Shown: positions 5,842 to 13,536 of the stretch, piece after piece
Numbering within the stretch: position 1 is the stretch's first letter
Layout of the letters: each line of letters starts with the position of its first letter
From: Sphingobacterium thalpophilum
GTDB taxonomy: Bacteria > Bacteroidota > Bacteroidia > Flavobacteriales > Flavobacteriaceae
Length of the DNA stretch: 13,778 bases
Direction: 5' to 3'
Assembly (NCBI GenBank): GCA_943325255.2
Contig: CALPOS020000036.1
Coordinates: 1-13,778, forward strand
Position numbers and translations under genes: made by a program
Notes under the pieces: model-generated
What the model was told of the DNA's origin: nothing
The model's input: the letters and a program-made list of their open reading frames with translations, nothing else
The model's database searches: none

Positions 5842-8800
5842 TTAAAAATAGGCGCGCAATTGAATATTACCATTGTGAATCGTTTGGCTAGTTTCGCTTT
5901 TACGGGCTTGGTAGTTTATATTAATATCTAAATATTGGGTTAGATTTTTTTGTAATAAAAGTCGCCAAGTCATATTTCTGCCCGGCTGCAAACCTTCAAG
6001 CATTTGAAAAGCAACAGGTGAATTAGGATCTCCACGAAAAGTGTTTTCATATAAAGAAAACTCTCCGTTCACAGTAAGTTTTTTTTCGCTAGCATAAGAG
6101 AATGAAGTTCCTAATCGCGTTTGCTTCAGAAATTCTTCCTGTCCAATTTGGTTCGCCTTATTGTAAATCTCGCAAAAAACATCCCAACTGGCGTTCTGAG
6201 AGAATAAATAAGAAATTTTAGGAGCCAATTGGTATCCATCAATTTTGAAATTTCTAGATTCAAAGTTCTCTACGAAAGAATTTGTTTTTATGGTTTTTCC
6301 TGAAAAGGCAAAGAGCCAGTATTTTTGAAGCAGATAGTCATATTGCAATTGATGAGAACTATTGTCGCTTTCTTGGGAGCCAAATGATAATAAGTTTTTT
6401 GCCTCGTTTTTTATATAGGTATATGTAACGGAATGTTTCTGTTTGCCGCGATTATAAAAGAAGCTGTTTCGAAAGCTAGTGCTCAGCCCCAATAGATTAT
6501 CTGCAGATGTTGAAAAGGGATTCAAATCAAAATTATCGCCATTGCGTTCTGTTTTTCTATCTATCAAAAAAGAAGTTTGATTGTAAAAATAGGACAGTAA
6601 TTTCTTGAATCCTTTCTCATTTTGCCATTGATTTGGGTTTAAGGTAATCGATTCTGAGAATTTATTTTGATGGGTTTTGACAAAAATTTGATTGGGCAAG
6701 AAAACACGAATGTACTTCGCTTGATCTGGAAAAGGTGCAATTTCAAACTCTTGAAGTTCTTGCGTACCATTACCGTTGTAATCATTCCACGCATAAACGC
6801 CTTGTCCAGGTTCTACTTCTAAATAAGTGAATTCTTGCTGTGGAATTGTCCCTGATGCGGTTTCATAAGCGGTAGTGGTTTGAATCAACTGATTAAAAAA
6901 GCGGTCATTATACAAGATTCGTGAGTTCAAAGAAGGTTCGTTTTCTCTTGTTTTATCGGCGTATTGTAGATTTCGATAATTTACGAAAACCGATAAATCG
7001 CTCTTTTCATTTTGAATCAATCTTGATTTCAAAAAATAGGATTGAGAGGTGTTGACTCTTTTCAAAAAACCGTTTTGTAAACTGTCATTTACGCGATGTA
7101 GGTACCCTAGCTCAGCGTAAACCTTTGTGCTATCACCACGTCCCAAAAGCGCGCCATATTCAAAAAATCGCTGACTTAATGAAGTTAGCAATTGTGTTGG
7201 TTTTGTTTTTTCCTGATTGTCTTCCAAACGAATAGAAGAACCCGCCCAATTTTTCTTGAAATGATACTTAACTTGGGCCTGATTTCTCAAGAATTTGGAA
7301 CTCGAATCAGAACCGTTGCTACTCAAAAAACTACCTTTATTTTGAAAATTCCATTGACTTAATTGAAAAGATGTATTTACACTGTGTCGGTTTCCATTAA
7401 AATTTTTACCGAAAGCGAGATTTTCAAATTGATAAGTAGCAATTCCTTTTTTTGGCAGTATAAATTCCAATCCTGTTGTTATGAAACTTTGACTTCCAAC
7501 AGGAGTGTTTAAGTTCCAGTCGCGGTCAAATTCAATCGTGTATAAACGCTCAATCGTTCTAAATTCTTTTTGCACAAATTGATAGTTTGCAAACGCATCT
7601 AATTGCCAGTTTTTGGTAAACAAACGCTGTTTGGCATTGATTTTACCAGCCACGCCTTGATTGTCTTTGTCGTCTAAAGTAGAAAAGAGGTTTAAGTCAT
7701 TGTTACTAATGGCACCTTCAAAATCAATTATGGTTTTCTCAGAAGGATTTACTTTCCCAAAGACCGTCGCGATTTGAATTTTTGTTGGCGCAATTAATCG
7801 AATAATGGGCTCATAGTTTCCTTGCTTTATTCCATCGATGGGTTCGACATATTGGTAAATCTTCCCAATTGCGGCGGCATTTGATAAGATATAATTTCCT
7901 TGCTTGTTGCCGACCAAAGTAAATCTAACATTGTACAAAACGTCGGTTGAATTGGTAGAGTATTCAAAGACTTCAACCAAATTGATGATGGTCTTTTTGT
8001 AGAGAATTTTGTTAGGTGAAAAATCGTCAATATAAGCAGACTGTGAAGTCATTAAACTACTATCATCGCCAGCATCAACCAGTATTTGCGCTTGCTCTGG
8101 AGATAGATTTTGTTGCAGAGATTGATTCTTAATGTCATTTTCAGAATAAACAGTAGCGCCAAGACTCCACTTTTCTCTTTCGTGAGAGCCTCCAAAATAG
8201 GTTACTAATCGACTGTAATTTCGATCGGAAAACTGATACTCAACATTGATACGCATCTCAGAAGTAATTGGAAACAACGAAGTAAAAACAATCTCACCGG
8301 CATTGTAGTCGATCATATAATCATTGTTTTCGCCTCGTTTTAGTAATATGCCGTTTACGTAAACTCTTTCCGATCCTGAAACGACCAGAATAAAAAGTTC
8401 TCCATTCGAACCTTGCAATTTATATGGACCTTGATTTCCTTCTTGTCCGACAAAAGTACTCTTGGCATACTGACCTCTTACCAATGCAGCTGAGGCGAAA
8501 ATGTTAGTGGCGTTCCCCGCTTTGCCAAAGTTAAAATTGGTAGCGAGACCTTGCACTTTCTTATTGAAATTTAGAAATCGTTGTTTTCGATTTTCGAGAA
8601 ATAAATCACCTGCACGAATATTCCATTTTTCGCTAAATAATTCGATAAATATTTGGTCAAATTCATCTAGTTTCTGAGAGTAGCCGCTACTTTGCAAGGG
8701 AATGTTGCTGTCTTGAATTGATGCGCGAAGACTCACCTTATCCGATATTTTTCCGGTAATCTGCAAGTCCAAATTCGAATTCACAACGGCATTTTGATTG

Positions 8801-9249
8801 TTGCCAATACTGACGCCTCGGGTAATGCTTCCCGAAGTGTTCAAGCCTTCAAAAGGGACAAATTTCTTAAACGGATCGCGCGATACTTTATACAAATCGT
8901 ACAGCCCATTGTCGCTTTTTACTACGCGACTAGAGTCGTAGATGCTGTATTCTTTGGTTAGAAAAACCGGGAATTTTAGAAAGCGAACGGTCAAGGTGTC
9001 TGAATTGAAAGCATAATTCTCTTTAAACACCAAAGTCCCTTTTTGGAAATTCATGCGGTACGCAGTAGTATCTACTTCTTCATTTTTGGCGTCTAAAAGT
9101 TTAAAGAAACTCGAATTAACGCTTGTAGAATCAATCCTAATTGTATCTCGTGTAGCAACAATTTTCTTCGACTTATATGGCGTTTCGACTTGCTGGGCTT
9201 GTAGACCAAGACAAAAAAAAGTGAGACCAATAAGAAGATATTTAAGCAT
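5842..9249 (-). CDS. Large outer-membrane beta-barrel protein of unknown function with EF-hand-like loop
   Basis: A 1135-residue exported protein that I cannot assign to a named family. Residues 1-19 are a signal peptide (ending LQA, then QQVETPY). Residues about 30-130 look like a beta-rich N-terminal domain. Then comes a strongly patterned segment: SGSITRGVSIGNNQ (139-152), LDLQITGKISDKVSLRASIQDSNIPLQ (160-186) and QKLDEFDQIFIEL (192-204). A small module follows at 288-338 with SGSERVYVNG, LLKRGENNDYMIDYNAGEI and INVEYQF. The remaining roughly 750 residues are alternating strands with turns, typical of a large barrel, and the protein ends RAYF with C-terminal Phe. Inside lies YAWNDYNGNGTQELQEFE: D823-x-N825-x-N827-G-x-x-x-x-x-E834 fits an EF-hand or dockerin-type calcium loop. 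The gene stands alone, without a clear partner. No T9SS sorting domain is present. Confidence 0.9.
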   Translation of the reverse strand: MLKYLLIGLTFFCLGLQAQQVETPYKSKKIVATRDTIRIDSTSVNSSFFKLLDAKNEEVDTTAYRMNFQKGTLVFKENYAFNSDTLTVRFLKFPVFLTKEYSIYDSSRVVKSDNGLYDLYKVSRDPFKKFVPFEGLNTSGSITRGVSIGNNQNAVVNSNLDLQITGKISDKVSLRASIQDSNIPLQSSGYSQKLDEFDQIFIELFSEKWNIRAGDLFLENRKQRFLNFNKKVQGLATNFNFGKAGNATNIFASAALVRGQYAKSTFVGQEGNQGPYKLQGSNGELFILVVSGSERVYVNGILLKRGENNDYMIDYNAGEIVFTSLFPITSEMRINVEYQFSDRNYSRLVTYFGGSHEREKWSLGATVYSENDIKNQSLQQNLSPEQAQILVDAGDDSSLMTSQSAYIDDFSPNKILYKKTIINLVEVFEYSTNSTDVLYNVRFTLVGNKQGNYILSNAAAIGKIYQYVEPIDGIKQGNYEPIIRLIAPTKIQIATVFGKVNPSEKTIIDFEGAISNNDLNLFSTLDDKDNQGVAGKINAKQRLFTKNWQLDAFANYQFVQKEFRTIERLYTIEFDRDWNLNTPVGSQSFITTGLEFILPKKGIATYQFENLAFGKNFNGNRHSVNTSFQLSQWNFQNKGSFLSSNGSDSSSKFLRNQAQVKYHFKKNWAGSSIRLEDNQEKTKPTQLLTSLSQRFFEYGALLGRGDSTKVYAELGYLHRVNDSLQNGFLKRVNTSQSYFLKSRLIQNEKSDLSVFVNYRNLQYADKTRENEPSLNSRILYNDRFFNQLIQTTTAYETASGTIPQQEFTYLEVEPGQGVYAWNDYNGNGTQELQEFEIAPFPDQAKYIRVFLPNQIFVKTHQNKFSESITLNPNQWQNEKGFKKLLSYFYNQTSFLIDRKTERNGDNFDLNPFSTSADNLLGLSTSFRNSFFYNRGKQKHSVTYTYIKNEAKNLLSFGSQESDNSSHQLQYDYLLQKYWLFAFSGKTIKTNSFVENFESRNFKIDGYQLAPKISYLFSQNASWDVFCEIYNKANQIGQEEFLKQTRLGTSFSYASEKKLTVNGEFSLYENTFRGDPNSPVAFQMLEGLQPGRNMTWRLLLQKNLTQYLDININYQARKSETSQTIHNGNIQLRAYF

Positions 9250-9271
9250 AAATTATAAAACGTAATGACTT

Positions 9272-9279
9272 CAAAAGTA
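9272..9279 (-). promoter_or_regulatory. Predicted -7 box for the 1135-residue barrel gene
   Basis: On the minus strand this reads TACTTTTG, matching TAnnTTTG, 22 bp upstream of the ATG at 9249. No well-spaced TTG is present upstream, so it is a half-match only. Confidence 0.45.
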
Positions 9280-9365
9280 GTGTGTTTTATTGTAATTATT
9301 GAATTACAGCAGCGGAATCAAAGATTTATTAAACGTTGCTAAAAATTCAATTTATTAATCTAGAA

Positions 9366-9397
9366 ATAAAAAAACCGCCTAAAATATTAGGCGGTTT
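9366..9397 (-). terminator. Rho-independent terminator of the T9SS operon
   Basis: A perfect 11-bp stem AAACCGCCTAA / TTAGGCGGTTT with a 4-nt loop (9372-9397) is followed on the minus strand by a T-rich run. It lies 28 bp after the stop of the small T9SS protein and insulates the 1135-residue protein gene downstream. Confidence 0.9.
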
Positions 9398-9425
9398 ATG
9401 TAATTATGAAAAAGCGTTTGTCACA

Positions 9426-10157
9426 CTATCTCTTGATGATTCTAATTGAACCCGTTTGTCCTTCTTTATTTTGATAAGAAAGGATATAAGTTCCAGAACT
9501 CAAATTAGAAAGATCTGCGGTATGATTTCCTACTGCTGCATTTTGTGATAACACGGATTTACCAGTAACATCATATAACGAATATTGAATGTTTTTAGTA
9601 ACTGTCATTTCCAATTCGTTTACAACAATATTAGACTTCAAGCTTACTCCTGATTGCGCTAATTGTGCAAAATCGGAGATTCCCAACGGAGATACATAGT
9701 GATAAGAAAAAGAAACAGAATTTCCAATTTCAACACCAGAACCATTCAATTGATAAAACCTTAGAGAGTAAGTTACAGGAAGATTCGTGTCAATTCCTGA
9801 ATTCAAATTCAAAAAGTGGTCAAAATTTCCATTTTCACTGTTTCCCTCAATTATAGCTGGAAAATTTGGCGGATAAGAATTACCTGGAACAACCGTTGCT
9901 AAGCAAACATCCCCTAAACACAACTGGACATTGGTCCCATCTGTATTGGTAAAACCTACCATCTGAGCCTTTACATTAATTGGCTCACTTGAATCATTAT
10001 AAATCTTAATTCCCAAGTAAGACCCTGGTTCTTCAGCAACATCAAAAGTAAAGACGTCGCCATTATTGATAGGCGTGCCATCTAATTTTTTCAAGGTCAT
10101 TTGTGCCGAAGCGACAAGTGAAAAAAGAGCTACAGTAGCTATGAAAATCTTTTTCAT
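9426..10157 (-). CDS. T9SS-secreted protein with a CX4C pair, function unknown
   Basis: A 243-residue secreted protein. Residues 1-18 are a signal peptide (ending ASA, then QMTLKKLDG). Residues about 20-155 form a beta-rich, Ig-like domain (GSYLGIKIYNDSSEPINVKAQ) with only two cysteines, C80 and C85 in QLCLGDVCLA, likely a disulfide. Residues about 172-243 are a type A T9SS C-terminal sorting domain: LYDVTGKSVLSQ, DLSNLSSGTYILSYQ and a basic end IRIIKR. It should cross the outer membrane through T9SS, with the tail removed and the protein released or attached to the surface. It starts 7 bp after the stop of the thioredoxin-domain T9SS gene, so the two are one operon, and a strong terminator follows. 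The thioredoxin neighbour may act on the C80-C85 pair. That is inferred from position. Confidence 0.88.
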   Translation of the reverse strand: MKKIFIATVALFSLVASAQMTLKKLDGTPINNGDVFTFDVAEEPGSYLGIKIYNDSSEPINVKAQMVGFTNTDGTNVQLCLGDVCLATVVPGNSYPPNFPAIIEGNSENGNFDHFLNLNSGIDTNLPVTYSLRFYQLNGSGVEIGNSVSFSYHYVSPLGISDFAQLAQSGVSLKSNIVVNELEMTVTKNIQYSLYDVTGKSVLSQNAAVGNHTADLSNLSSGTYILSYQNKEGQTGSIRIIKR

Positions 10158-10164
10158 TTTGCTT

Positions 10165-11601
10165 TTAGTTTAGGATAATTTTTTCAGTTGTAGTTCCGTT
10201 TTCACTAGAAATTCTCGCAAGATAAACGCCTTTTTGTAATCCAGATAAGTCGATATTTTTGTCTTTAGTAACTTCTGCCGCAACAAAAACAACTTTTCCT
10301 GTTACATCAACAATGCTCACATTTACAGAAGTTTCTGTGTTGATAGAAATGATTCCAGTTGAAGGATTTGGGTATAATTTTAAACTATTTAACTCAAAAG
10401 CACTAACTGAAAGTTGCGCTGTAGTCATTGCATTAGGTTTAGCTAAAGTAGTCGTAAAATTATCGCCATCAACGAACACAACTGAAGCATTTGAACTGTC
10501 AAAAACTTCCAAACCATGTTGTGTAGTTCCTAAACCCCATCCGTCGCCGTAAGAGTCTAATAAATTTATTGAATAACAGTCATTTGTCATCAATGTAACA
10601 TTTTGTGTTTTCGTAGTATTAGCATCAGCACCACCACCATTAGCATTACCTACATACGGACCGCCACTGGCTACAGTTACACCCGCACTATTTTTGATAT
10701 TCCAAGTCATTTCTGTTGGGTAATTATCAGTGTAAATCTTTACAACAACATCAGTTGTCGCCTGACCAGCTACATCAACATCCATAGCGGCAGAGGCAAG
10801 AGTTGGATTCAAAACAGGATTTGAATTTGCGTTAGCAACTTCTACAGTATAGTTGGCAGTTGCATCAAACGAATAGCTATCAAAAGTTACATTTCTAGTG
10901 GTAAATCTTGGCATTGAGCCTGTATAGTTTTTTGTTGCAACCACAGTACCATTTTCTAATAAGTTTACAGTGGCTGTTGTAATTGTGTTTTCACCATAAT
11001 TTCTCATTTTCGTTACCGCACTTCCTGTAGAAGTACAGAATGAGTTAGCATTTTCTAAAGCACCAACATTATTTTGAGTTCCAATCAAAGGAACACAATT
11101 AGTATTAAGATCAGTTCTAATAGCACTTGCGGTACGTCCTCCCACTTCATAAACTAATCCATTTGGACAAATTCTGAAAACGGTTGGGAAATAAGTAATT
11201 TGGTATAATGACCCCACATTACTACCATCGATAATTGGATAGTTTGTGCCAGCAACCCAATTTCCTTGCGTATTGGTGCCTGTTCCGTTCAGATCGGCAG
11301 CGGTTGTTGCTGCATCACCTTCAATAAATAGGACAACCACTTCATCTGATCCTTCAGGACCGTAAGCGATAGTCAAGTCTTCTAATGCTTTTGCGTTATG
11401 AAGATTCCAACATGGTCCGCACCAAGTTGCAGAAACGTCCATAACAACTGTTTTGCCAGCTGCCAAATAAGTTGAAAGCGTGTGCGATACGCCATTAATG
11501 TCTGTTACAGTAAAATCGGGAGCAACGCTTCCATCTGCAATTTGCGCGTTACTTTGAAAAGAAAGTAAAACAAGGGCAAAAAATAAAGTAATTTTTTTCA
11601 T
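10165..11601 (-). CDS. T9SS-secreted thioredoxin-domain protein
   Basis: A 478-residue multi-domain surface or secreted protein. Residues 1-19 are a signal peptide (then QIADGSVAPDF). Residues about 21-170 are an AhpC/TlpA-like thioredoxin domain with active site SATW60-C61-G-P-C64 and cis-proline YFP139T. Residues about 175-285 resemble an Ig-like domain (MRNYGENTITTATVNLLENG). Residues about 285-385 form another beta domain containing DCYSINLLDSYGDGWG (341-356), a module common in Bacteroidota secreted proteins. Residues about 408-478 are the type A T9SS sorting domain (LYPNPSTG, VDVTGKVV, DLSGLQKGVYLARI, EKIILN). Extra cysteines (C145, C169, C189, C342) lie outside the active site and may pair. 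It is first in a two-gene operon with the small T9SS protein. Thioredoxin domains carried to the cell surface by T9SS are known in this phylum; the substrate here is unknown. Confidence 0.9.
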   Translation of the reverse strand: MKKITLFFALVLLSFQSNAQIADGSVAPDFTVTDINGVSHTLSTYLAAGKTVVMDVSATWCGPCWNLHNAKALEDLTIAYGPEGSDEVVVLFIEGDAATTAADLNGTGTNTQGNWVAGTNYPIIDGSNVGSLYQITYFPTVFRICPNGLVYEVGGRTASAIRTDLNTNCVPLIGTQNNVGALENANSFCTSTGSAVTKMRNYGENTITTATVNLLENGTVVATKNYTGSMPRFTTRNVTFDSYSFDATANYTVEVANANSNPVLNPTLASAAMDVDVAGQATTDVVVKIYTDNYPTEMTWNIKNSAGVTVASGGPYVGNANGGGADANTTKTQNVTLMTNDCYSINLLDSYGDGWGLGTTQHGLEVFDSSNASVVFVDGDNFTTTLAKPNAMTTAQLSVSAFELNSLKLYPNPSTGIISINTETSVNVSIVDVTGKVVFVAAEVTKDKNIDLSGLQKGVYLARISSENGTTTEKIILN

Positions 11602-11648
11602 AAAAGTGGGTTTTTAATAGGTTGAATTGTAGTTAATTAAATAGCTAG

Positions 11649-11656
11649 CAAGTTTA
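11649..11656 (-). promoter_or_regulatory. Possible -7 box for the T9SS operon
   Basis: On the minus strand TAAACTTG departs from TAnnTTTG at one base. A TTG lies 23 bp further upstream, at the wide end of the usual spacing. The -7 box is 47 bp from the ATG at 11601. An AT-only inverted repeat (TATTGTT, 11662-11668, and AACAATA, 11678-11684) sits between the two boxes and could be an operator. Confidence 0.33.
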
Positions 11657-11737
11657 CGAATTATTGTTGATAAAAAAAACAATATTTCTTTTTTATGAAA
11701 TGTTGAATCAAAGAGTTTTACTTTAATATCTGTTTTT

Positions 11738-12991
11738 TTACTCTTTTGTAACAATCTGCATCGTTTCGCGGCTGATTTGTTTCAACACCACAACTTTGTT
11801 TTCCTCCACGATTTGTGCCGCTTGCTCATTAAAATGGCGTATCGTATACAATGAAACATTTTCATTGTATGCCACCTTAAATTTCTTCGATAAGATGTTT
11901 TTGAGACTTTGAAAATTGCCAAACTTGTCTTCAATGCAAACAGAAAAACTGATTGCTGAATTTTGAATCAAATTTACTTTTATCTTGTATTCATGCAGCA
12001 AAGCAAAGATTTCGCTAATATTTTCTTCCATAATAAAAGAAAAATCAATAGACGAAAGCGACATCAAGAGTTGGTTTTTCTTTACAATAAAACAAGGCAA
12101 ATACGGTTCCAAATCGGCGCCTTTTGAAACGCTAGTTCCCGGCAGCAGCGGTTCAACAAAAGACTTCACGTATAGTGGAATTTCCTTTTTTTGCAAAGGC
12201 TGAAGAGTTTTAGGATGTATAACGCTCGCACCATAAAACGCCAACTCAATCGCTTCACGGTAGGAAATTTGGTTCAATAAGATTGCATTTTCAAAATAGC
12301 GCGGATCGGCATTCATGACGCCCGGAACATCTTTCCAAATCGTTACACTTTGCGCATTGAGGCAGTAGGCAAAAATCGCAGCAGTATAATCCGAACCTTC
12401 TCTACCTAAAGTAGTGGTAAATCCGTTGTCGTCTGAACCCAAAAAACCTTGCGTAATATGCAGCACTTTTTTCTTAGCAATCTTCGAAATATTCTTTTGT
12501 GTCTTCTCCCAATCTACTTCTGCATCGCGATACGTTGCATCGGTTTTGATGTAATTCCGAACATCAATCCAAGTGGTCTTAAGATCTCGATAATTCATAT
12601 AATGAGAAAGAATCGTCGTCGATAGTAGCTCTCCAAAACTTACAATTTGATCGTATACAAAATTATAATTCGGCGATTTGTTATGACTTAAGAAATGCTC
12701 TAATTCTCCAAACAAATCCGAAACCGCTTTAAAAACCAAATTTTTATCGTCTTCAAACAAATCCAACAAAATCTGATTGTGATACTTTTTTACGTCTTGA
12801 ATAGAAGATTGCAACGACGCAGACTTGTCAAAGTAATCTTTCACCACGACTTCTAAAGCATTCGTTGTTTTTCCCATCGCAGAAACAACGAGCAACACAT
12901 CGTCGAAACCCACTTTCTGCAAAACATCGTAAACATTTTTAATTCCCGCGGCATCTTTAACCGACGCGCCACCAAACTTAAATATTCTCAT
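11738..12991 (-). CDS. Aspartate kinase (monofunctional)
   Basis: Phosphorylates aspartate to aspartyl-phosphate, the first step to lysine, threonine and methionine. With the ATG at 12989-12991 the protein has 417 residues and begins MRIFKFGGASVKDA, the family N-terminus. A start 36 bp earlier, at 13027, would add residues encoded by an intergenic repeat and is rejected. Kinase motifs are KFGGASV (5-11), VSFGELLS (117-124), GFLGSDDNGFTTTLGREGSDYTAA (182-205) and WKDVPGVMNADPR (219-231). Residues about 300-417 form a short ACT-type region (LLMSLSSIDFSF; HEYKIKVNLIQNSAISFSVCIED), expected to sense an end-product amino acid. Common aspartate kinases have KFGGTSV and TLGRGGSD, where this has Ala and Glu; I believe these variants are usual in flavobacteria. 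It follows the GNAT gene by 72 bp and is probably co-transcribed. No clear terminator is seen after it. Confidence 0.93.
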   Translation of the reverse strand: MRIFKFGGASVKDAAGIKNVYDVLQKVGFDDVLLVVSAMGKTTNALEVVVKDYFDKSASLQSSIQDVKKYHNQILLDLFEDDKNLVFKAVSDLFGELEHFLSHNKSPNYNFVYDQIVSFGELLSTTILSHYMNYRDLKTTWIDVRNYIKTDATYRDAEVDWEKTQKNISKIAKKKVLHITQGFLGSDDNGFTTTLGREGSDYTAAIFAYCLNAQSVTIWKDVPGVMNADPRYFENAILLNQISYREAIELAFYGASVIHPKTLQPLQKKEIPLYVKSFVEPLLPGTSVSKGADLEPYLPCFIVKKNQLLMSLSSIDFSFIMEENISEIFALLHEYKIKVNLIQNSAISFSVCIEDKFGNFQSLKNILSKKFKVAYNENVSLYTIRHFNEQAAQIVEENKVVVLKQISRETMQIVTKE

Positions 12992-13006
12992 AAAAATCTT
13001 ATTATA

Positions 13007-13063
13007 GAGACAAGAATCAAGAGGCAAGAAAGTCTTTATAGTCTTGGTTCTTTGCCCTTGGTT
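13007..13063. repeat. Inverted array of 7-bp CAAGAnn repeats between GNAT and aspartate kinase
   Basis: Three direct heptads on the plus strand (CAAGAAT, CAAGAGG, CAAGAAA; 13011-13031) face three degenerate heptads in inverse orientation (minus strand CAAGGGC, AAAGAAC, CAAGACT; 13040-13060) around a short AT centre. Aligning the two arms without gaps gives 18 matches in 27. The array starts right at the GNAT stop and fills most of the gap to aspartate kinase. It encodes no plausible protein. Confidence 0.7.
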
Positions 13064-13531
13064 CTATTTTCCAAAGTTCTTAATTCCCTGCTCATCCATC
13101 TGAGCCACACGCCAATCGTCTAGCACTTTTGCACCCGATTTAACATAAAAGTCAATCGCTGGCGTATTCCAATCTAAGACTGCCCACTCAATTCTTCGAA
13201 CTTGGTCTTTTTGGCCTTGCGCTATAACGGCAGCATACAGTTGATATCCCAAGCCTGAACCGCGCATTTTTTCTTTCACAATCAAATCTTCTAAGTGAAT
13301 GGTTTTGCCTTTCCAAGTAGAATAACGATAATAGTAAAGCGCCATGCCCACAATTTGACCATCGATTTCCGCAACAAAAGTAGAAAACAAAGGATTTTTT
13401 CCAAAGCCATCACGCTCGAGGTCGGAGACGGTCACAACGACAGCGTCAGGTTCTTTTTCAAAAGCGGCGAGTTCTCGAATCAAACTCAAAACGGCGGACA
13501 TGTCTTCTTTTTGGCCTTTTCTAATGTTCAT
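13064..13531 (-). CDS. GNAT acetyltransferase, spermidine/spermine (thialysine) N-acetyltransferase-like
   Basis: A 155-residue acetyl-CoA-dependent N-acetyltransferase. It matches the SSAT type along its whole length as I recall the human enzyme: IRKGQKEDMSAVLSLIRELAAFEK (3-26), DLERDGFGKNPLFSTFVAE (37-55), YYYRYSTWKGKTIHLEDLIV (66-85), the acetyl-CoA loop R90-G-S-G-L-G95, and LDWNTPAIDFY129VKSGA, where Tyr129 aligns with the catalytic Tyr. The substrate in bacteria could be a polyamine, thialysine or another small amine; sequence alone cannot decide. The start is the ATG at 13529-13531. The frame stays open 78 codons further upstream, but that stretch translates an intergenic repeat. It probably forms a transcript with aspartate kinase downstream. 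A -7 box at 13663-13670 would give a leader of about 125 nt made mostly of the repeat. Confidence 0.9.
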   Translation of the reverse strand: MNIRKGQKEDMSAVLSLIRELAAFEKEPDAVVVTVSDLERDGFGKNPLFSTFVAEIDGQIVGMALYYYRYSTWKGKTIHLEDLIVKEKMRGSGLGYQLYAAVIAQGQKDQVRRIEWAVLDWNTPAIDFYVKSGAKVLDDWRVAQMDEQGIKNFGK

Positions 13532-13536
13532 TTTCA

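Noticed and set aside
9665..9856. Plus-strand open frame of 63 codons within the small T9SS gene
   Set aside because: It is opposite a well-supported coding region. Its Gln/Asn/Ser-rich translation is just the complement of the real codons.
10603..10824. Plus-strand Thr/Ser/Ile-rich open frame
   Set aside because: It is the antisense of the T9SS thioredoxin gene's beta domains and has no promoter or plausible start context.
12992..13027. Upstream start for aspartate kinase
   Set aside because: The added residues come from the CAAGAnn repeat; the family begins at MRIFKFGGASV.
13007..13063. Short tandem repeats as a possible CRISPR array
   Set aside because: Units are 7 bp, directly adjacent with no unique spacers, and the array is inverted about its centre. 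No cas genes are present.
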